In this document: piece after piece, positions 1 through 8,148 of the stretch | How the letters are laid out: every line of letters begins with the position of its first letter | Numbering within the stretch: the first letter of the stretch is position 1 | Source of the DNA: an uncultured Bacteroidota bacterium | GTDB lineage: Bacteria; Bacteroidota; Bacteroidia; Bacteroidales; P3 | Direction of reading: 5' to 3' | Length of the DNA stretch: 64,000 nt | NCBI GenBank assembly: GCA_902790215.1 | Contig: CADAQX010000010.1 | Span: 1 to 64,000, forward strand | Program-made: the position numbers and the translations under genes | Notes under the pieces: model-generated | What the model was told of the DNA's origin: nothing | Database searches by the model: none | What the model saw: the letters and a program-made list of their open reading frames with translations, nothing else

Positions 1-101
1 GTACCAACCGCTTCAACGTCTCCACTCTCCCCGCCGCCACCTACCTCGTCAAAGTCGTCACCCGCCACTCCACCTACCTCCTCAAACTCGTTGTGGAATA
101 A
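1..101 (+). CDS. C-terminal end of a T9SS-sorted secreted protein (partial)
   Basis: Only the last 32 codons are in the window, read in the frame starting at base 3 and ending at TAA 99-101. The peptide has the pattern of a type A T9SS sorting-domain tail: a Thr-Leu-Pro-Ala-Ala turn, a YLVKV strand, then a YLLKLVVE strand ending the protein. The family pattern is 'L..G.Y.v.v....g....K.vv' at the extreme C-terminus. The protein would be exported by Sec, cross the outer membrane by T9SS and be released or anchored at the surface. The body of the protein lies outside the window, so its function is unknown. Confidence 0.6.
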   Translation, partial: TNRFNVSTLPAATYLVKVVTRHSTYLLKLVVE

Positions 102-127
102 GATAAAAACTAATGGGGCTTCAATAA

Positions 128-225
128 TCACCCCGATGGGGTGAGATGTGCATAACACGGTACAAGCCGTCGGGCGCAGTGCCGTGACAGACAAAACTCT
201 ATCAAAATGCGTCCCGAAGGGACGC
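128..225. repeat. Short hairpin repeats in spacer
   Basis: Two perfect 7-bp hairpins with 3-base loops lie downstream of the T9SS gene end: TCACCCC-gat-GGGGTGA at 128-144 and GCGTCCC-gaa-GGGACGC at 209-225. They lack a T-run, so they are not classical terminators. I interpret them as short dispersed intergenic palindromes. Their function is unknown. Confidence 0.5.
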
Positions 226-258
226 GACAGGAAGGATAAGCGAATTATTAACGGTCAC

Positions 259-581
259 CTAATTTGACAAGCCAATCAGTTTAACTGGCAAAAATCTGTC
301 AAGCGATTTCAGGAAAACACACAAGCATGCAACCTCACTCAAGCGTCGTCATTTATTCGATCGTTATTCGATCGTTTTCCACTCTGTTTCCGTTTCACAA
401 AGGGAAAAATGAGGAAAACATATCGGAAAACGATATGATAAAGAACGACGCAACATCGGGCCCTGAAAGTTGAGAGTTGAAAGTTGAGAGTTGAGAGTTG
501 AGAATTATCCGGGTGCGGCAGCTACTTTCAATTTTCATTTTTCACTTTTCAATTTTTATGTTGGGGACAAATATGCGACAC
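259..581 (+). mobile_element. MITE-like non-coding element, copy 1 (degenerate)
   Basis: Three blocks match, in the same order, the reverse complement of the element at 17191-17544. They are the end containing TTTGACAAG (259-279), a long core (329-457) with doubled CGATCG-containing units, and the box GTTGGGGACAAATATGCGACA split here by spacer (560-581). The stretch between core and last block (about 458-559) is replaced by low-complexity GAGAGTT/GAAAATT-type repeats. No ORF is conserved. The spacer 102-689 holds no recognisable gene otherwise. Confidence 0.6.
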
Positions 582-660
582 ACGCTTCGATTGCTTGATT
601 GTCTGATTGCTTGATTGTTTGAGTAATTTGACTGCGCCAGTCACTCAGACAATCAAGCAA
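470..660. repeat. Heptad low-complexity repeats and inverted repeat
   Basis: Bases 470-505 are tandem AAAGTTGAGAGTTG-type heptads. Bases 506-523 carry CCGGGTGCGGCAGC, which recurs inverted near 1727. Bases 524-557 are ATTTTTCAC/TTTTCAATT repeats. Bases 589-660 form an imperfect hairpin whose arms are ATTGCTTGATTGT-like and ACAATCAAGCAAT. It lies just downstream of the minus-strand gene ending at 690 and could stop transcription of that gene. Confidence 0.5.
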
Positions 661-689
661 TACCCTAAAGACCGATTTGGGTTAAAGGA

Positions 690-1253
690 TTAATACTCGG
701 TGATTTCGGAGAACTGGCGCCAGCCCACGGCCTGATGGTAGGCCTCGTAGGTGGCCATGGGCACCCGCACGGGGATGTCAAGGTCCACTTGGTCGAAAGA
801 GGACTCGTCGAGCTTGGGCGGTTCGGGTGCCTGGGAAACTATATACTCAATGCGTTTGCATCCCGCAAAGGCACTCTCTCCGATCTCCTTGATGGTTGCA
901 GGGAGGGTGAGTCGCGTGATACGGTCGCAGCCGGCAAAGGCTGAATAGCGTATGGCGGTGACTGTATAGACCGTGGTGTCGTCATCCTCCGGGTCGGAAT
1001 CGCGGCCGCGTGAACGGTCGGGGGTGACCACATCGGGAATGGATAACTGGCCGGAGGGCTTGTGGAAGCCCTTCCAGGGTGCATCCTCGCTACTGCCCGG
1101 ATAGGTGACCTCGACGGTGGGGCCGTTCTTACCGCCGGTAGAGGTGATATAGAAGTAAAGGGTATTGCCGCCAATCTTCTTGGCGAAGTCGTAGTCCTGC
1201 GCCATCAGGCACACGGGGAGCAGGAGCAGAATGAGCATTGTTGTCTTTTTCAT
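690..1253 (-). CDS. Secreted BspA-like leucine-rich repeat protein
   Basis: A 187-aa protein with a clear Sec signal peptide (residues 1-19, ending CLMAQ). About 90 residues of low similarity follow, with an acidic Asp/Glu stretch near 85-92. The C-terminal half has two BspA-type (LRR_5) units: the 'AFAGCDRITRLTLPATIKEIG' and 'AFAGCKRIEYI' patterns around 105-140. It ends with the Y..A.GW..F..I motif that usually closes such repeats. Family members are surface or secreted proteins involved in host or matrix contact. It is short for the family, with only two repeats. No promoter box is obvious upstream. Function is inferred from the repeats only. Confidence 0.7.
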   Translation of the reverse strand: MKKTTMLILLLLPVCLMAQDYDFAKKIGGNTLYFYITSTGGKNGPTVEVTYPGSSEDAPWKGFHKPSGQLSIPDVVTPDRSRGRDSDPEDDDTTVYTVTAIRYSAFAGCDRITRLTLPATIKEIGESAFAGCKRIEYIVSQAPEPPKLDESSFDQVDLDIPVRVPMATYEAYHQAVGWRQFSEITEY

Positions 1254-1266
1254 GCCCTAATTAACG

Positions 1267-1294
1267 TTTATGTCGGAAAAATATTGTATTTTTG
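1267..1294 (+). promoter_or_regulatory. Bacteroidota-type promoter for the C_GCAxxG_C_C gene
   Basis: TATTTTTG at 1287-1294 fits the -7 consensus TAnnTTTG. A TTTATG element near 1267 is at roughly the -33 spacing. The gene start at 1321 is 27 bases downstream. Confidence 0.55.
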
Positions 1295-1320
1295 CAATCC
1301 GAATTCTAATTTCTTAAATC

Positions 1321-1692
1321 ATGGACACAAAAGAGATTGAAAAACGCGTGGCTGCGGCCCGCGAACTGCACAACCGAGGAATGAACTGCTGCCAGTCGGT
1401 AGTGATGGCCTACGCCGACAAGCTGCCTGTGGACAACGATACAGCGATGAAGATGTGCGCACCCTTCGGGCGCGGCATATCGGGGCTGCGGGAGACCTGC
1501 GGCTGCGTGACGGGCATGGCACTGGTGTGCGGCCTGTGCGACCAGGGCATGATGGTGAAAGGGCTGGGCAACCGGTTCCGCGAGGAAAATGGTGACCTGA
1601 ACTGCTACAAATTGCTGCAGATGCAGGGCAAGGACCATTCGTGCAACGACCTCGTGGCCTGTGCAGCCCGCCTACTGGGAGAAACGTTGTAG
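1321..1692 (+). CDS. C_GCAxxG_C_C family (redox-associated) protein
   Basis: A 123-aa cysteine-rich cytoplasmic protein. It shows the family pattern: NCCQSV near residues 24-29, KMC.PFG.G near 41-48, ETCGCVTG near 56-63, a further C in MALVCGLC, and two late cysteines (NCYKLL and HSCNDLV). The family is widespread in anaerobes, often near redox genes, and its biochemical role is not established. It is monocistronic here, with its own promoter, and is followed by heptad repeats. The start is fixed by the promoter and by full-length family agreement. Confidence 0.85.
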   Translation: MDTKEIEKRVAAARELHNRGMNCCQSVVMAYADKLPVDNDTAMKMCAPFGRGISGLRETCGCVTGMALVCGLCDQGMMVKGLGNRFREENGDLNCYKLLQMQGKDHSCNDLVACAARLLGETL

Positions 1693-1880
1693 GAAATTGA
1701 AAATTGAAAATTGAAAATTGAAAGTTGCTGCCGCACCCGGATATTCTACAATTATCAACTTTTAATATCACACATAATTTGGAATGTAAAGAATTCATTA
1801 ATTCGTTAATTCTTTAATTCATGAGTCTTGATGCGCCAAGGAATAACACATTAACACATTCAAGCATTAACACATTCAAT
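1693..1880. repeat. Low-complexity heptad repeat spacer
   Basis: Immediately after the stop come five GAAAATT-type heptads (1695-1725). GCTGCCGCACCCGG (1727-1740) follows, the inverted counterpart of 508-521. Next are AATTCATTAATTCGTTAATTC-like repeats (1790-1818) and three ATTAACACATT units (1848-1880) leading to the next gene. The stretch is non-coding. Confidence 0.6.
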
Positions 1881-1884
1881 AGTT

Positions 1885-4695
1885 ATGAAAAGAATTGTAT
1901 TATTGATAGCGGCGATGGCAGCGTGGTGCTGCACGGCGCAAACACTGAAGACCCCATGGGCCGACAAGGTGGACAAGGCGATGCCACACCCCGAATACCC
2001 CCGCCCCATTATGCAGCGCAGCCAGTGGCTGTGCCTGAACGGGCAGTGGGACTATGCCGTGAAGGACAAGGGTTGTCCTGAACCCGCCCGCTGGGACGGG
2101 AAGATTACGGTGCCGTTCTGTATCGAGTCACAGCTGTCGGGGGTGCAGAAGCCTTTGACAGAGAAAGAAGAGTTGTGGTATCACCGTGAGTTCAGCATCC
2201 CCACCGGATGGAAAGGACGGCACGTGATGTTGAACTTCGGCGCAGTGGACTGGCAAGCCGACGTGTATGTGAACGACATCCACATCGGGTGCCACAAGGG
2301 GGGATACACGGCTTTCGGGTTTGACATCACCCCGTATCTGAACCCCAAGGGAAGCCAGAAACTGGTGGTGAGGGTGTTTGACCCCACCAACAAGGGCTAC
2401 CAGCCTGTAGGCAAGCAGACGCTCAACCCGCACTCGATATGGTACACCGCCGTGAGCGGCATCTGGCAGACTGTGTGGCTGGAACCTGTGGCGGAGAACC
2501 ATCTGACGCGCATAACTCCTGTGGCCGACGTGGAGCACAGCACCCTTGAGCTGACGCTGAGCAGCAGCGGAGGCAACGACGGGAGCATCGTCGAGGCCAC
2601 ATTGACCGACGGCAACCAAGCCGTGGCGCAAGCCAAGGGGATGCCCAACGGCACCCTTCGCCTGTCGGTGCCCGACGCCAAGCTGTGGAGCCCCGAGCGG
2701 CCATTCCTCTACGGGCTGCGCCTGGTGGTGCGGAAAGGTGGCAAGGTGGTGGACGAGGTGAAATCGTATGCCGCCATGCGCACTATCGGCACCGGCAAAG
2801 ACCCTGACAACGGATTCCTGCGCATGCAGCTGAACAAGAAAAACTATTTCCATTACGGCCCGCTGGACCAGGGGTGGTATCCCGACGGTCTCTACACCGC
2901 CGCGACAGAGGAGGCCATGCGCTACGACCTGCTGGTGACAAAGCAGCTTGGCTTTAACATGATCAGGAAACACGTGAAGGTGGAGCCAGACCGATGGTAC
3001 TACCTGTGCGACAGTCTGGGTCTGCTGGTGTGGCAGGACATGCCCAGCGGCGACTACGGCAACCAGTGGGAGCCCTACAAGGACAACGGCGGCACCGACA
3101 AGCAGCGCTCGGCCGCCTCGGCTGCCAACTACTACAACGAGTGGCGGGAGATTGTGGAGCAATGCGGCCAGCACCCCTGCGTGGTGGTGTGGGTGCCCTT
3201 TAACGAAGGCTGGGGCCAATTTGAAACCAAGAAGGTGGCCGCCTTCACCAAAGAGATTGACCCCACACGGCTTGTGAATCCCGCCAGCGGGGGCAACCAC
3301 CGCGCCTGCGGGGACTTGTTTGACTTGCACCACTACCCACAGCCCACCAAGCCCTTGACCGACCTTGCCCGTGTGAACGTGCTGGGAGAATACGGGGGCA
3401 TCGGACTGCCCCTGCCTGGACACCTGTGGAAGGAGAACCAGAACTGGGGCTACGTGAAATTCCAGAACCGCAGAGAGGTGACAGATGAATATATAAAGTA
3501 TGCAAAAGAGCTGAAGGAGCTGGTGAAGCAGGGCTACAGCGCGGCGGTATATACACAGACCACCGACGTGGAGAGCGAGGTGAACGGACTGCTGACCTAC
3601 GACCGCCGGGAGCTGAAAGTGGTGGCCGAGGAGATTCGGCAGGCGAACAAAGAGGTAATAGAAACTGTTAATAGCAACAAGAATATGGAGACATTCACAC
3701 TTACAAACAGGCACGGCATGACGGCACGGGTGACAAACTACGGCGGCCGCATTATGTCGCTTCTGGTGCCCGACCGCAACGGCAGAATGCAGGACGTGGT
3801 ACTGGGCTTTGACCAACAGGAGGACTATCTGCGCGAAAACAACCTGAGTGATTTCGGCGCAGCCATAGGACGCTACGCCAACAGGATTGGCAACGGCCGC
3901 ATCACCGTGAACGAGACACCCATCCAACTGCCTCAGAACAACGGCCCCCATTGTCTGCACGGAGGCCCGACGGGGTGGCAGTATCAGCTGTTCGACGTAA
4001 CAAGCATGACGGATAGTTCCATCGTCTTAGAACTCACCAGCCCGCATGGCGACAACAACTTCCCCGGCAAGGTGCATGTGCGGATGATTTACACGCTGAC
4101 AGACGACAACACATTAGACATCCAGTACTCAGCCACCACCGATGCACCCACGGTCATCAATATGACGAACCACAGCTATTTCAACCTCAACGGCGACGGG
4201 AACACCGATGTGCTGAACCATCTGCTCTTTATCGATGCCGACCGCTATACCCCCATCGATGCCACATTCCTGCCCGTCGGGCGGTTTGACAAGGTGGAAG
4301 GCACACCCTTTGACTTCCGCACGGCGAAGGCCATAGGGCGCGACATCGGGCTTGAGAACGAACAGTTGCAGAATGGAAAGGGCTACGACCACAACTGGCT
4401 GCTGAACACCCGCGGCAGCATGGAGAAGCCCTGTGCACGGCTGGCAAGCCCCGCCACAGGAATCGTGATGGAAGTGTTCACCACCGAGCCAGGAATGCAG
4501 GTTTATACCGGCAATTTCCTCGATGGCACAGTGAAGGGCAAAGGTGGCATCCGCTATCGGCAGCGGAGTGCCGTGTGCCTGGAGACACAAAAGTACCCGG
4601 ACAGCCCCAACCACAACTGGGAGGAGTCGAATGCATACCTGAATCCCGGCGAGACCTACGAGAGCCACACGCGATTCCGTTTCACCACGGACTGA
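1885..4695 (+). CDS. GH2 family glycosidase fused to aldose 1-epimerase
   Basis: A 936-aa exported enzyme with two catalytic parts. Residues 1-19 are a signal peptide (ends CCTAQ). Residues about 40-600 are a glycoside hydrolase family 2 protein: jelly-roll sugar-binding domain, Ig-like domain and TIM barrel. The likely acid/base is E441 (VPFNEGWGQ) and the likely nucleophile E502 (LGEYGG). A short Asn/Lys linker leads at residue 601 (ATG at 3685) into a full-length galactose mutarotase-type domain with NHSYFNL, GYDHNW and TTEPGMQVYTGNF. GH2 enzymes release beta-linked galactose, glucuronate or mannose. The mutarotase would interconvert anomers of the freed sugar, so a beta-galactosidase role is likely but not proven. 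An internal start at 3685 could also give a free epimerase. Confidence 0.88.
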   Translation: MKRIVLLIAAMAAWCCTAQTLKTPWADKVDKAMPHPEYPRPIMQRSQWLCLNGQWDYAVKDKGCPEPARWDGKITVPFCIESQLSGVQKPLTEKEELWYHREFSIPTGWKGRHVMLNFGAVDWQADVYVNDIHIGCHKGGYTAFGFDITPYLNPKGSQKLVVRVFDPTNKGYQPVGKQTLNPHSIWYTAVSGIWQTVWLEPVAENHLTRITPVADVEHSTLELTLSSSGGNDGSIVEATLTDGNQAVAQAKGMPNGTLRLSVPDAKLWSPERPFLYGLRLVVRKGGKVVDEVKSYAAMRTIGTGKDPDNGFLRMQLNKKNYFHYGPLDQGWYPDGLYTAATEEAMRYDLLVTKQLGFNMIRKHVKVEPDRWYYLCDSLGLLVWQDMPSGDYGNQWEPYKDNGGTDKQRSAASAANYYNEWREIVEQCGQHPCVVVWVPFNEGWGQFETKKVAAFTKEIDPTRLVNPASGGNHRACGDLFDLHHYPQPTKPLTDLARVNVLGEYGGIGLPLPGHLWKENQNWGYVKFQNRREVTDEYIKYAKELKELVKQGYSAAVYTQTTDVESEVNGLLTYDRRELKVVAEEIRQANKEVIETVNSNKNMETFTLTNRHGMTARVTNYGGRIMSLLVPDRNGRMQDVVLGFDQQEDYLRENNLSDFGAAIGRYANRIGNGRITVNETPIQLPQNNGPHCLHGGPTGWQYQLFDVTSMTDSSIVLELTSPHGDNNFPGKVHVRMIYTLTDDNTLDIQYSATTDAPTVINMTNHSYFNLNGDGNTDVLNHLLFIDADRYTPIDATFLPVGRFDKVEGTPFDFRTAKAIGRDIGLENEQLQNGKGYDHNWLLNTRGSMEKPCARLASPATGIVMEVFTTEPGMQVYTGNFLDGTVKGKGGIRYRQRSAVCLETQKYPDSPNHNWEESNAYLNPGETYESHTRFRFTTD

Positions 4696-4734
4696 CGGCT
4701 CGGTCAGCAAGATTCCAACTGCATAGAAAAGAAG

Positions 4735-4772
4735 AGAGGCAAACACCAGGACGGGTTTGCCTCTTCTCTTTA
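4735..4772. terminator. Terminator between convergent genes
   Basis: The 10-bp stem AGAGGCAAAC / GTTTGCCTCT (4735-4744 and 4755-4764) is followed by TCTCTTTAGGG. It lies between two convergent genes and may serve both strands. Confidence 0.6.
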
Positions 4773-4785
4773 GGGTTTGTTATTC

Positions 4786-5457
4786 TTATTTGTTCTCGGC
4801 GTATGCCAGATACTTGTCAACCTCGTTCCATTCGGGGCTTTCGGGATAGTTGTCCTTAATCTGCTGGAAAGCCTTGATGGCAGCCTCTTTCTGGTCGAGC
4901 TGCAGATACATCATGCCAGCCTTCCAGAGAGCGGTGGGAGCCACGATGAAGTTGTCGGTAGCCTTGGCAGCTTTCTCATAGTACTTGACAGCCTCGGCGG
5001 GGTTTTCCTTCTCAGCATAGGCATCGCCTAAAAGCATCTGAGCCTCTGATTTGGTGAAAATGTCCTTGCCTTTGTAGGATTTGAGATAGTCGATAGCCTC
5101 GTCGTACTTGCCCAAGTTGAGCTGGCAGATGCCGGCATAGTACTTGGCCAGGTTGCCAGACTTGGTGCAACCATACTCGTCGATAATCTCACTGAAGCCC
5201 ATGTAGTCGTCAGAGCCGTTGAGAGCCTTCTCAAAGTCGCCCTGATTAAACCACTGCTCGGCAGCAAACATGTCCTCGGCAGCGCGCAGGGAACGGGGCT
5301 GTGCAACCAAGGCAACATAAGCCCAGATGGCCAAAGCCACCACCACTATGGCACCACCCACAGAAATAAGAACCTTTTTGTTCTTTTTAATGTACTGTTC
5401 GGTTTTGGTGATAATACCGCCAATCTCAAGATTTTTCTCTTCGTTATTCTCTTTCAT
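4786..5457 (-). CDS. Membrane-anchored tetratricopeptide repeat protein
   Basis: A 223-aa protein with a Lys-rich cytoplasmic N-terminus, one transmembrane helix (about residues 28-50, VLISVGGAIVVVALAIWAYV) and TPR units across about 55-220 (for example YYAGICQLNLGKYDEAIDYL, AQMLLGDAYAEKENPAEAVKYYEKA, LWKAGMMYLQLDQKEAAIKAF). This layout resembles YfgM/ancillary SecYEG-type TPR anchors, in which the TPR part faces the periplasm and binds partner proteins. It has its own promoter upstream and stands alone. The specific partner is unknown. Confidence 0.8.
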   Translation of the reverse strand: MKENNEEKNLEIGGIITKTEQYIKKNKKVLISVGGAIVVVALAIWAYVALVAQPRSLRAAEDMFAAEQWFNQGDFEKALNGSDDYMGFSEIIDEYGCTKSGNLAKYYAGICQLNLGKYDEAIDYLKSYKGKDIFTKSEAQMLLGDAYAEKENPAEAVKYYEKAAKATDNFIVAPTALWKAGMMYLQLDQKEAAIKAFQQIKDNYPESPEWNEVDKYLAYAENK

Positions 5458-5487
5458 TATGACTTATTTTAGTTTTTTTTGAAAGTG

Positions 5488-5495
5488 CAAAATTA
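5488..5495 (-). promoter_or_regulatory. -7 box for the TPR gene
   Basis: CAAAATTA on the plus strand reads TAATTTTG on the minus strand, 31 bases upstream of the ATG at 5457. Confidence 0.5.
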
Positions 5496-5653
5496 GTCAT
5501 TTTTTTTCATTGGGACGAAATATTTTTTATTATTCCGCTTTTTCTCATCCCCAGTTTCATTTTTAACATTTTACAATACACTATATCCTAATGCATTAAG
5601 CAGACCCCCCGTTTTTTTTTCATAAAAAAAAAGTTTTAATTGCATTTTTTATA

Positions 5654-5661
5654 TATCTTTG
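5654..5661 (+). promoter_or_regulatory. -7 box for the DHOD-like gene
   Basis: TATCTTTG matches TAnnTTTG exactly. It is preceded by T-rich DNA where a -33 element would lie, and is 46 bases before the start codon at 5707. Confidence 0.6.
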
Positions 5662-5706
5662 CAAATTGGATTTTTATATTAAGAATACCACAAAAAACAA
5701 GGGATT

Positions 5707-6690
5707 ATGAACACAAAAATAAAATATCTCGGACTGGAATTGAACAGCCCTATCCTGGCAGGGAGCTGCGGCTTGACCGCCAATATAGACAACCTGTGCA
5801 AACTCGAAGAATGCGGTGCCGGAGCCGTGGTGCTTAAGTCCATCTTCGAAGAGCAGATTATCTATGATATAAAGCGCAACACGCATATACACGCTCCTGT
5901 GGGCAACTACGGGGACAGCTATGAATACATTGCCCAGCACGTGGCGGCCGACTCTGTGGCCAAATACTTCTCCCTGATTCGGGAGGCCAAGTCCAAACTC
6001 TCCATCCCGGTCATTGGCAGCATCAACTGTTTCTCGCATGAGAACTGGGTCACCTATGCCAAGCAGTTCCAGGAATCGGGCTGCGATGCGTTGGAGCTCA
6101 ACATGGCCATTATGCCATTCGACACAACCACCTCGACCGATGACGTGGAGCGTACCTTCAGCGACATCATCCAGTCGCTGCGCAAGATTATCAGCATACC
6201 CATCAGCATCAAAGTCGGGCCTTACTTTACCGACCTCGCCAAATTCATGCAACAACTGTCATGGTCGGGCATCCAGGGTATCACCATGTTTAATAAATCC
6301 CTGCAGGTAGACATCGACATTGACCAGGAATGCCTGCGCAACGCCGACTCCCTCACACAGCCCGGCGAATTGTACAACACCCTACGCTGGACTGCCATCC
6401 TGAGCAAGAAACTGCGCTGCAACCTCTGCGCCACCACTGGTGTGAGCAACGCGCACGACATCGTCAAACTACTGCTGGCAGGCGCCAACGCTGTGCAGGT
6501 GGCTTCATGTCTCTACCGGAACGGCATCGAATACATGAAAGAACTCAATAGCGGCCTGCAAAGCTGGATGGAACAGAAAAACTACGACTGCATCGACCAG
6601 TTCCGCGGCAAACTGGCACTCAAGCAGACCGACAAAGCCTCTATGCTCATGCGTACGCAATTTATGAACTATTTTGCCGAAATAAAGTAG
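5707..6690 (+). CDS. Dihydroorotate dehydrogenase-like FMN oxidoreductase
   Basis: A 327-aa TIM-barrel protein of the DHOD/PreA superfamily. Visible signs are LNSPILAGSCGLT near the N-terminus (first strand of the FMN barrel), VIGSINCFS in mid-protein, ALELNMAIM, ISIKVGPYF (lysine at a conserved strand), and the phosphate-binding end GVSNAHDIVKLLLAGANAVQVAS. It contains no Fe-S cysteine cluster. Bacteroidales commonly carry such a paralogue beside a genuine PyrD elsewhere, so the true substrate is uncertain. It may not act in pyrimidine synthesis. It is monocistronic, with a good promoter. Confidence 0.8.
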   Translation: MNTKIKYLGLELNSPILAGSCGLTANIDNLCKLEECGAGAVVLKSIFEEQIIYDIKRNTHIHAPVGNYGDSYEYIAQHVAADSVAKYFSLIREAKSKLSIPVIGSINCFSHENWVTYAKQFQESGCDALELNMAIMPFDTTTSTDDVERTFSDIIQSLRKIISIPISIKVGPYFTDLAKFMQQLSWSGIQGITMFNKSLQVDIDIDQECLRNADSLTQPGELYNTLRWTAILSKKLRCNLCATTGVSNAHDIVKLLLAGANAVQVASCLYRNGIEYMKELNSGLQSWMEQKNYDCIDQFRGKLALKQTDKASMLMRTQFMNYFAEIK

Positions 6691-6798
6691 AAAACCACCG
6701 AGTTTCAAGAACATTGCAATGCGGGAAGGCACGAAACTCAAGCCTATATACACAAAAGAATAAAAACTGAAATAATAACACCTAAACACCATCACATC

Positions 6799-7275
6799 AT
6801 GGAAAACACACAAGAAAAACCTGTCAGCTTCTTCCGTTTCGAAGACCTCCGCATCTATGCAAAAGCAACGGACTACAGCTCGTGGATTATCACCAACGTC
6901 GGGCAGCCCGCCAACGACATGCAACGCAACCTAATCAACTCTTTCTGCCACTCATCCTACGACATCGCCCTCAACATCGCAGAAGGCTCTTCGCGCAATA
7001 AGAACCAGTTTGAGCATTACCTGAAAATAGCCAAATCCGCCATACGCGAGTGCATTGTTTACACCACCATCGCCGCCAACCTCGGTCTTTTCGACGAGGA
7101 GAAATGCAACCAGTCACGCGAATACCTTATGGAACTCACCCGTATGATCGGAGCCCTCATCATCTCCCTGCAGCGCGGAAGCTCACGCCGCCGCGACGAA
7201 TACAGCAGCGATGAAAACGACCACGAAATTGATGACACCACAAGCGATATCGACGCCATCGACACCAACTTCTAA
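6799..7275 (+). CDS. Four-helix-bundle (S23/IVP-like) protein
   Basis: A 158-aa cytoplasmic protein. Residues about 12-120 match the four-helix-bundle family named after proteins encoded in 23S rRNA intervening sequences. The typical core SYDIALNIAEGSSRNKNQF is followed by HYLKIAKSAIRECI. The C-terminal 30 residues are acidic and low-complexity (SSDENDHEIDDTTSDID). The molecular role of the family is unknown. Here it is a chromosomal gene, 43 bases before kdsA, and may be co-transcribed with it. A second member is at 24775-25374. Confidence 0.78.
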   Translation: MENTQEKPVSFFRFEDLRIYAKATDYSSWIITNVGQPANDMQRNLINSFCHSSYDIALNIAEGSSRNKNQFEHYLKIAKSAIRECIVYTTIAANLGLFDEEKCNQSREYLMELTRMIGALIISLQRGSSRRRDEYSSDENDHEIDDTTSDIDAIDTNF

Positions 7276-7317
7276 CCATCCCACTCCACCACTTCCCTCA
7301 ACCACCCCGACTCCCCC

Positions 7318-8136
7318 ATGTACCCATCATTAGAACACCTAAAAAACACCGACACCGGGAACTTTTTCCTTATTGCCGGCCCCTGTGTAATAGAAGACGA
7401 GCAGACACCGTTCCTCATCGCCGAACAGCTCGCTGAAATCACAACACGGCTACGAATACCTTTTGCATTCAAAGCCTCCTATCGCAAAGCCAACCGATCC
7501 CGTATCGATTCCTTCACAGGCATCGGAGACCAAGCCGGTCTTGACATCCTCAATGCCATCCGCAACCGATACGGGATTCCTGTTGTAACCGACATTCACA
7601 GTGAACAGGATGCCCAAATGGCGGCCCCCTGCGTAGACATTCTGCAGATACCCGCCTTCCTCTGCCGACAGACTTCCCTCATCGAAGCCGCCGCCCGGAC
7701 AGGACGCTGCGTCAATGTGAAGAAAGGACAATTCCTTTCCCCCGAGGCCATGACTCATGTGGTGGATAAACTTACCTATTTTGGAAACCACAACATCATG
7801 CTTACCGAACGCGGCACCACCTTCGGCTATCAAGACCTCATCGTTGACTTCCGTGGCATTCCCATCATGCAGCGCAACCGCGTTCCCGTGATTGTTGACA
7901 TCACCCACTCCCTGCAGCAGCCTAACCAGACATCCGGAGTTACTGGGGGAAATCCCGAAATGATAGAAACCATCGGCCGGGCTGCCGTAGCCGTAGGCTG
8001 CGACGGCATCTTTATGGAGACCCACCCCAACCCCGCCATCGCCAAATCCGACGGGGCCAACATGCTCCGGCTTGACCTGGCCGAAAGTCTCCTCACAACT
8101 CTCCTGCGCATACATCGCGCTGCACTTAACCTATAA
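7318..8136 (+). CDS. kdsA: 3-deoxy-8-phosphooctulonate synthase (KDO-8-P synthase)
   Basis: A 272-aa cytoplasmic enzyme that condenses arabinose-5-phosphate with phosphoenolpyruvate to give KDO-8-phosphate, the first committed step toward the KDO of lipopolysaccharide inner core. The diagnostic motifs are present: FLIAGPCVIE (17-26), KASYRKANRSRIDSF, KKGQFLSPEAM, and SGVTGGNPEM followed by METHPNPAIAKSDGANML. The cysteine in AGPC (C23) corresponds to the residue found in metal-dependent KdsA enzymes; the E. coli-type enzyme has Asn there. Length is normal. The exonuclease gene begins 12 bases after the stop, so the two probably share a transcript. Confidence 0.95.
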   Translation: MYPSLEHLKNTDTGNFFLIAGPCVIEDEQTPFLIAEQLAEITTRLRIPFAFKASYRKANRSRIDSFTGIGDQAGLDILNAIRNRYGIPVVTDIHSEQDAQMAAPCVDILQIPAFLCRQTSLIEAAARTGRCVNVKKGQFLSPEAMTHVVDKLTYFGNHNIMLTERGTTFGYQDLIVDFRGIPIMQRNRVPVIVDITHSLQQPNQTSGVTGGNPEMIETIGRAAVAVGCDGIFMETHPNPAIAKSDGANMLRLDLAESLLTTLLRIHRAALNL

Positions 8137-8148
8137 CACACACTGCAC

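Noticed and set aside
470-560. Possible CRISPR array in the first spacer
   Set aside because: The repeats are 7-base heptads without unique spacers. This is low-complexity DNA, not repeat-spacer units.
2128-3960. 610-codon minus-strand ORF within the GH2-epimerase gene
   Set aside because: It is a long antisense shadow in GC-rich coding sequence with no motif or promoter. The plus-strand gene has intact catalytic signatures.
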